Shown here: piece by piece, positions 48,937 through 51,447 of the stretch
How the letters are laid out: every line of letters starts with the position of its first letter
How positions within the stretch are numbered: the first letter of the stretch is position 1
Origin: Desulfosporosinus cupriresistens
Lineage (GTDB): Bacteria; Bacillota; Desulfitobacteriia; Desulfitobacteriales; Desulfitobacteriaceae
NCBI RefSeq assembly: GCF_001707885.1
Contig: NZ_MASS01000032.1
Span: 1-51,447 of the forward strand
Length of the DNA stretch: 51,447 bases
Direction of reading: 5' to 3'
Notes under the pieces: generated by a model
Databases searched by the model: none
Told to the model about the DNA's origin: nothing
The model's input: the letters and a program-made list of their open reading frames with translations, nothing else
Program-made: the position numbers and the translations under genes

Positions 48937-49467
48937 CTAGTTTGGCTCATCAAGCGACTCCACTTCAAGGTTAGGCATATCGTCTAAGGAACGCAAGCCG
49001 AAATGAAGAAGGAATTGTTCGGTCGTTGCATAAAGAATGGGGCGCCCGGGCCCCTCCTTTCGACCAACATCCTTCACTAATCCTTTTTCGATTAGCGTTG
49101 CCAAGGCCCGATCGGATTGGACTCCTCTGATAAAATCGATCTCTCCGCGCGTCACCGGCTGTTTGTAAGCGATGATCGAAAGCACTTCAAGTGCTGCATT
49201 GGAAAGGGCCTGCGCCGGCTGCTTATAAAGCATCTCGATATAGCGAGCAACCTCTGGCTTGGTGCCCAATTTATATCCGCCATTGATTTCAAGAAGTGTC
49301 AAACCACAGGAATCGCCAGCATATCGAGCCCGAAGTGTACTAAGCAGTTCTTCAATTTCTAACAAATTCAACTCAAGAATCTCACCGAGTAGTTCAAGCG
49401 TCAGCGGATTTTTGGCTACAAATAAAAGCGCTTCTAATGCAGCCGTCTCTGGCTCCCGAAACAGCAT
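48937..49467 (-). CDS. scpB: Segregation and condensation protein B
   Basis: This 176-residue protein has two winged-helix domains (ETAALEALLFVAKNPLTLELL and LEVLSIIAYKQPVTRGEIDFIRGVQSD) and the GRPILYATTEQFLLHFGL segment. ScpB forms the SMC-ScpAB condensin complex with ScpA. It starts 5 bases after scpA and is cotranscribed with it. Confidence 0.96.
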   Translation of the reverse strand: MLFREPETAALEALLFVAKNPLTLELLGEILELNLLEIEELLSTLRARYAGDSCGLTLLEINGGYKLGTKPEVARYIEMLYKQPAQALSNAALEVLSIIAYKQPVTRGEIDFIRGVQSDRALATLIEKGLVKDVGRKEGPGRPILYATTEQFLLHFGLRSLDDMPNLEVESLDEPN

Positions 49468-49472
49468 CTCAC

Positions 49473-50240
49473 CTACTCCTCTTCCGTAAATTCCCAGGCC
49501 TTCTTCGTTGGAAATAACATAATATCGCTCAGCATCGCAGGTTGTTCAGCTCGAAGTTTGCCAGACTTCAATAGTTCAAGCAATGCCAGAAAAGAGACAA
49601 CCATTTCCATGCGCGATCCCAGACGCATTAGCTGAGAAAACCGCATCCCTTTCGGATGAAGAATAACACGCCGCAAAATATCTGCAACCATTACATCAAT
49701 CGCAATCTCATCAGGCTTAACAAGCCGGATTTCGTCCCCTTTTTCAGCACGTTCAATCACCCTACGAAACGCTTGCCAAAGGTTTTCAAAAGATATTCCT
49801 TTGAGTGGGTCCTCCGATTGGGCATCTGCTAGTAAAGCTTCTACGTCGACTTCTCGGTAATATGACCTTCCAGATGAAGTTTCCAATTCCTCTAAAACTT
49901 GAGCTGCCTGTTTGTATGCCCTGTAAGCCAGTAAGCGCTCCACTAGTTCCTGCCGCAGGTCTTCTCCCTCCACCTGTTCTTCTTCATTTTTCGCAGGTTT
50001 AGGCAAAAGATCCTTTGACTTCATGTAGAGCAGTTGAGCCGCAAGAACAAGAAATTCCGTTGTGACTTCCATGTCCAAAGACTCCATCTGTCTGACGGCT
50101 TCCACAAACTGGTCTGCAATCCGCGCAATTGGAATATCATAAATATCCACTTTTTCTTGTTGAATAAGGGTCAATAGTAAGTCAAGTGGACCATGATAGG
50201 CAGGAAGTTCTATCTGCGGACCGGTCTTCCCATTCTCCAT
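49473..50240 (-). CDS. scpA: Segregation and condensation protein A
   Basis: This 255-residue kleisin has the N-terminal FxGPLDLLL-type motif (YHGPLDLLLTLIQQEKVDIYDIPI) and TEFLVLAAQLLYMKSKDLLP. The C-terminal winged helix, VVSFLALLELLKSGKL, binds the SMC head. It starts at the last base after the trpS stop and is the partner of scpB. Confidence 0.96.
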   Translation of the reverse strand: MENGKTGPQIELPAYHGPLDLLLTLIQQEKVDIYDIPIARIADQFVEAVRQMESLDMEVTTEFLVLAAQLLYMKSKDLLPKPAKNEEEQVEGEDLRQELVERLLAYRAYKQAAQVLEELETSSGRSYYREVDVEALLADAQSEDPLKGISFENLWQAFRRVIERAEKGDEIRLVKPDEIAIDVMVADILRRVILHPKGMRFSQLMRLGSRMEMVVSFLALLELLKSGKLRAEQPAMLSDIMLFPTKKAWEFTEEE

Positions 50241-51215
50241 TTACAGCCCCATGACGCAGCGAACTTCTTTCATTGTCTCAGAGGCTGTTAATCGAGCACG
50301 AGCTGCGCCTTCTTCTAGGACTTTCTCCACGCGGCCAGGCTCCTCCCAATAAGCACGCCGTTCCCTAAATGGACTTAATAACTTTTCTAAATTCTCCGCC
50401 AAGTGGCGTTTACAAGCGACACAACCGACTTTCCCTGCGCGGCAATTTTCTTCCACTTCGGCAACTTCGGGAGTGTAGATCTGATGAAACTTATCTACAA
50501 TACAGACCTCAGGGTGCCCTGGGTCATCTTTTCGGAGCCGAGCCGGGTCAGTAATCATTTGTTGGACCCGCGTCTTGATCTCCTCAGGCGAAGCCGTTAG
50601 AGAAATGGCATTATGATAACTTTTACTCATTTTACGCCCATCGACTCCCGGTAAGAGAGGTACTTTACCAACAAGATCTTTCGGTTCAGGAAAAACCGTT
50701 CCGTAAAGATGATTAAAACGACGGGCCACTTCCCTACATAGCTCGACATGCGGGATCTGATCTTCCCCAACTGGTACAACACTTGCTTTGTAAACTAAAA
50801 TATCAGCTGCCATTAAAAGAGGGTACCCTAAGAATCCATACGTGCCTAGGTCTTTCCCTTGTTGGCTTAATTGTTGAATTTGATCTTTGTACGTAGGAAC
50901 ACGTTCCAACCAAGACAACGGCGTAAACATTGAAAATAGCAAATGTAGTTCAGAGTGCTCTTTGACCGCAGATTGTAGAAAGACAGCGCTTCTCTCAGGA
51001 TCAATTCCCACACTGAGCCAATCTAGGGCAATCTCTCGCCGTAGACGAGGAAAGTCTAATCGATCTTCATACCCTGTGGTTAAGGCGTGCAAATCCACGA
51101 CGGAAAAATAGCAATTATAATCCTCCTGTAAGGCAACCCAGTTCTGAATTACGCTTAGGTGACCGATATGCAACGCCCCTGTCGGACGCATCCCACTAAA
51201 TATTCTACCTTTCAT
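50241..51215 (-). CDS. trpS: Tryptophanyl-tRNA synthetase
   Basis: This class I synthetase of about 324 residues has RIFSGMRPTGALHIGH (HIGH motif), the KMSKS motif in GRKMSKSYHNA, and YPLLMAADIL. It charges tRNA-Trp. ATG 51215 follows AAGGAG at 8 bases. A CxxC-like pair in GKVGCVACKRHLAE in the C-terminal part is a feature of some clostridial TrpS. It precedes scpA directly, as in many Clostridia. Confidence 0.96.
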   Translation of the reverse strand: MKGRIFSGMRPTGALHIGHLSVIQNWVALQEDYNCYFSVVDLHALTTGYEDRLDFPRLRREIALDWLSVGIDPERSAVFLQSAVKEHSELHLLFSMFTPLSWLERVPTYKDQIQQLSQQGKDLGTYGFLGYPLLMAADILVYKASVVPVGEDQIPHVELCREVARRFNHLYGTVFPEPKDLVGKVPLLPGVDGRKMSKSYHNAISLTASPEEIKTRVQQMITDPARLRKDDPGHPEVCIVDKFHQIYTPEVAEVEENCRAGKVGCVACKRHLAENLEKLLSPFRERRAYWEEPGRVEKVLEEGAARARLTASETMKEVRCVMGL

Positions 51216-51264
51216 ATCTAACACTCCTTTTTGTTATCGCAGTTTTCGTTTATCATAATGATCA

Positions 51265-51447
51265 TCAACTCAACCACATTGGACCAAGAAAAGGACTTAA
51301 TACAAGAGTTATGATTGTCTGATAAGTGTAGAGTATCCCGTTGATTGTTGGAAAAAGTACACTTCCAAGAATATCGGTAAAAAGAAGAATTACTAATATA
51401 ATCATTCCATACTGCTCCAGTAAATGTAGTTGCGGATCAAAGCGTAC
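51265..51447 (-). CDS. Site-2 protease (peptidase M50) family protein, C-terminal part
   Basis: The frame is open from the right edge to a TGA at 51265-51267, 60 residues. It reads FDPQLHLLEQYGMIILVILL, then a membrane segment and PTINGILY, ending in a hydrophobic segment. This is the typical C-terminus of YwhC-like site-2 proteases. They often lie upstream of trpS-scpA-scpB in Clostridia, which supports the call. The zinc motif would be beyond the edge. Confidence 0.75.
   Translation of the reverse strand, partial: VRFDPQLHLLEQYGMIILVILLFTDILGSVLFPTINGILYTYQTIITLVLSPFLGPMWLS

Noticed and set aside
1..51447. CRISPR array
   Set aside because: No set of regularly spaced identical 25-40 base repeats was seen anywhere in the window; the dispersed repeats are not regularly spaced.

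Overview
The window comes from a spore-forming, low-to-moderate GC Firmicute. Spore genes (spoIVA, spmA, spmB, gerW), a Clostridia-type ispH-rpsA gene fusion, a lactate permease/oxidase operon and the gene order scpA-scpB ... aroF-tyrA-aroA ... cmk-plsC-ispH/rpsA ... der-plsY-gpsA-spoIVA together suggest a strict anaerobe of the Peptococcaceae/Desulfitobacteriaceae, such as Desulfosporosinus or Desulfitobacterium. That placement is inferred from gene content only. Several genes appear to start at TTG or GTG behind a strong Shine-Dalgarno sequence, and I moved many starts accordingly.

Positions 1 to about 5060 are the right end of an integrated mobile element. A partial Rep_trans-type replication initiator/relaxase runs off the left edge. 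It is followed by small hypothetical genes (two with zinc-binding cysteines), an excisionase-like HTH gene, a divergent pair of XRE regulators, an ImmA/IrrE-type metallopeptidase and a tyrosine integrase. The integrase abuts the 3' end of a tRNA-Pro(GGG) gene, the presumed attachment site. At least four GATAAT-N3-ATTATC palindromes (one with a mismatch) mark the likely repressor operators.

Positions 5200 to 18600 are core chromosome, all on the minus strand: a UPF0735 ACT protein, spoIVA, gpsA, plsY, der, a PDZ/radical-SAM DUF512 protein, a YphA-like membrane protein, a SEDS (FtsW/SpoVE) protein, the ispH-rpsA fusion, a PlsC-like protein whose catalytic His is Gln, cmk and a CPBP protease. 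Positions 18600 to 25800 look like an insertion between cmk and aroA. They hold small proteins, a HAD phosphatase, a zinc-dependent phospholipase C-like protein, a large secreted RCC1/CWB2 protein, an HD protein and azlCD.

Positions 25800 to 30400 carry the aromatic block hutP-like, aroH, then a leader with a terminator, then aroF-tyrA-aroA. The leader is rich in NAG triplets just before the terminator. This raises the hypothesis that the HutP-family protein, which lacks the known metal-binding histidines, controls aromatic biosynthesis by antitermination. It is the most interesting possible regulatory system in the window.

Positions 30700 to 36500 hold an aminoacetone-oxidase-like flavoprotein, small membrane proteins, a CMD-like mini-protein, a PAP2 phosphatase and a multi-cluster ferredoxin. 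Positions 35800 to 41500 form a lactate utilisation locus (lctP, glcD-like, glcF-like, gntR). Near-identical promoter/operator modules sit in front of lctP and glcD. Positions 41600 to the right edge return to core genes: rluB, two glycosyltransferases, spmB, spmA, gerW, a YtfI-like protein, scpB, scpA, trpS and a partial site-2 protease.

Several dispersed intergenic repeats are visible: a 48-bp perfectly identical double-hairpin repeat (two copies), a roughly 150-bp family near 14.3 and 33.2 kb, a shared 11-bp-stem palindrome near 6.1 and 33.35 kb, and a REP-like hairpin upstream of aroF.
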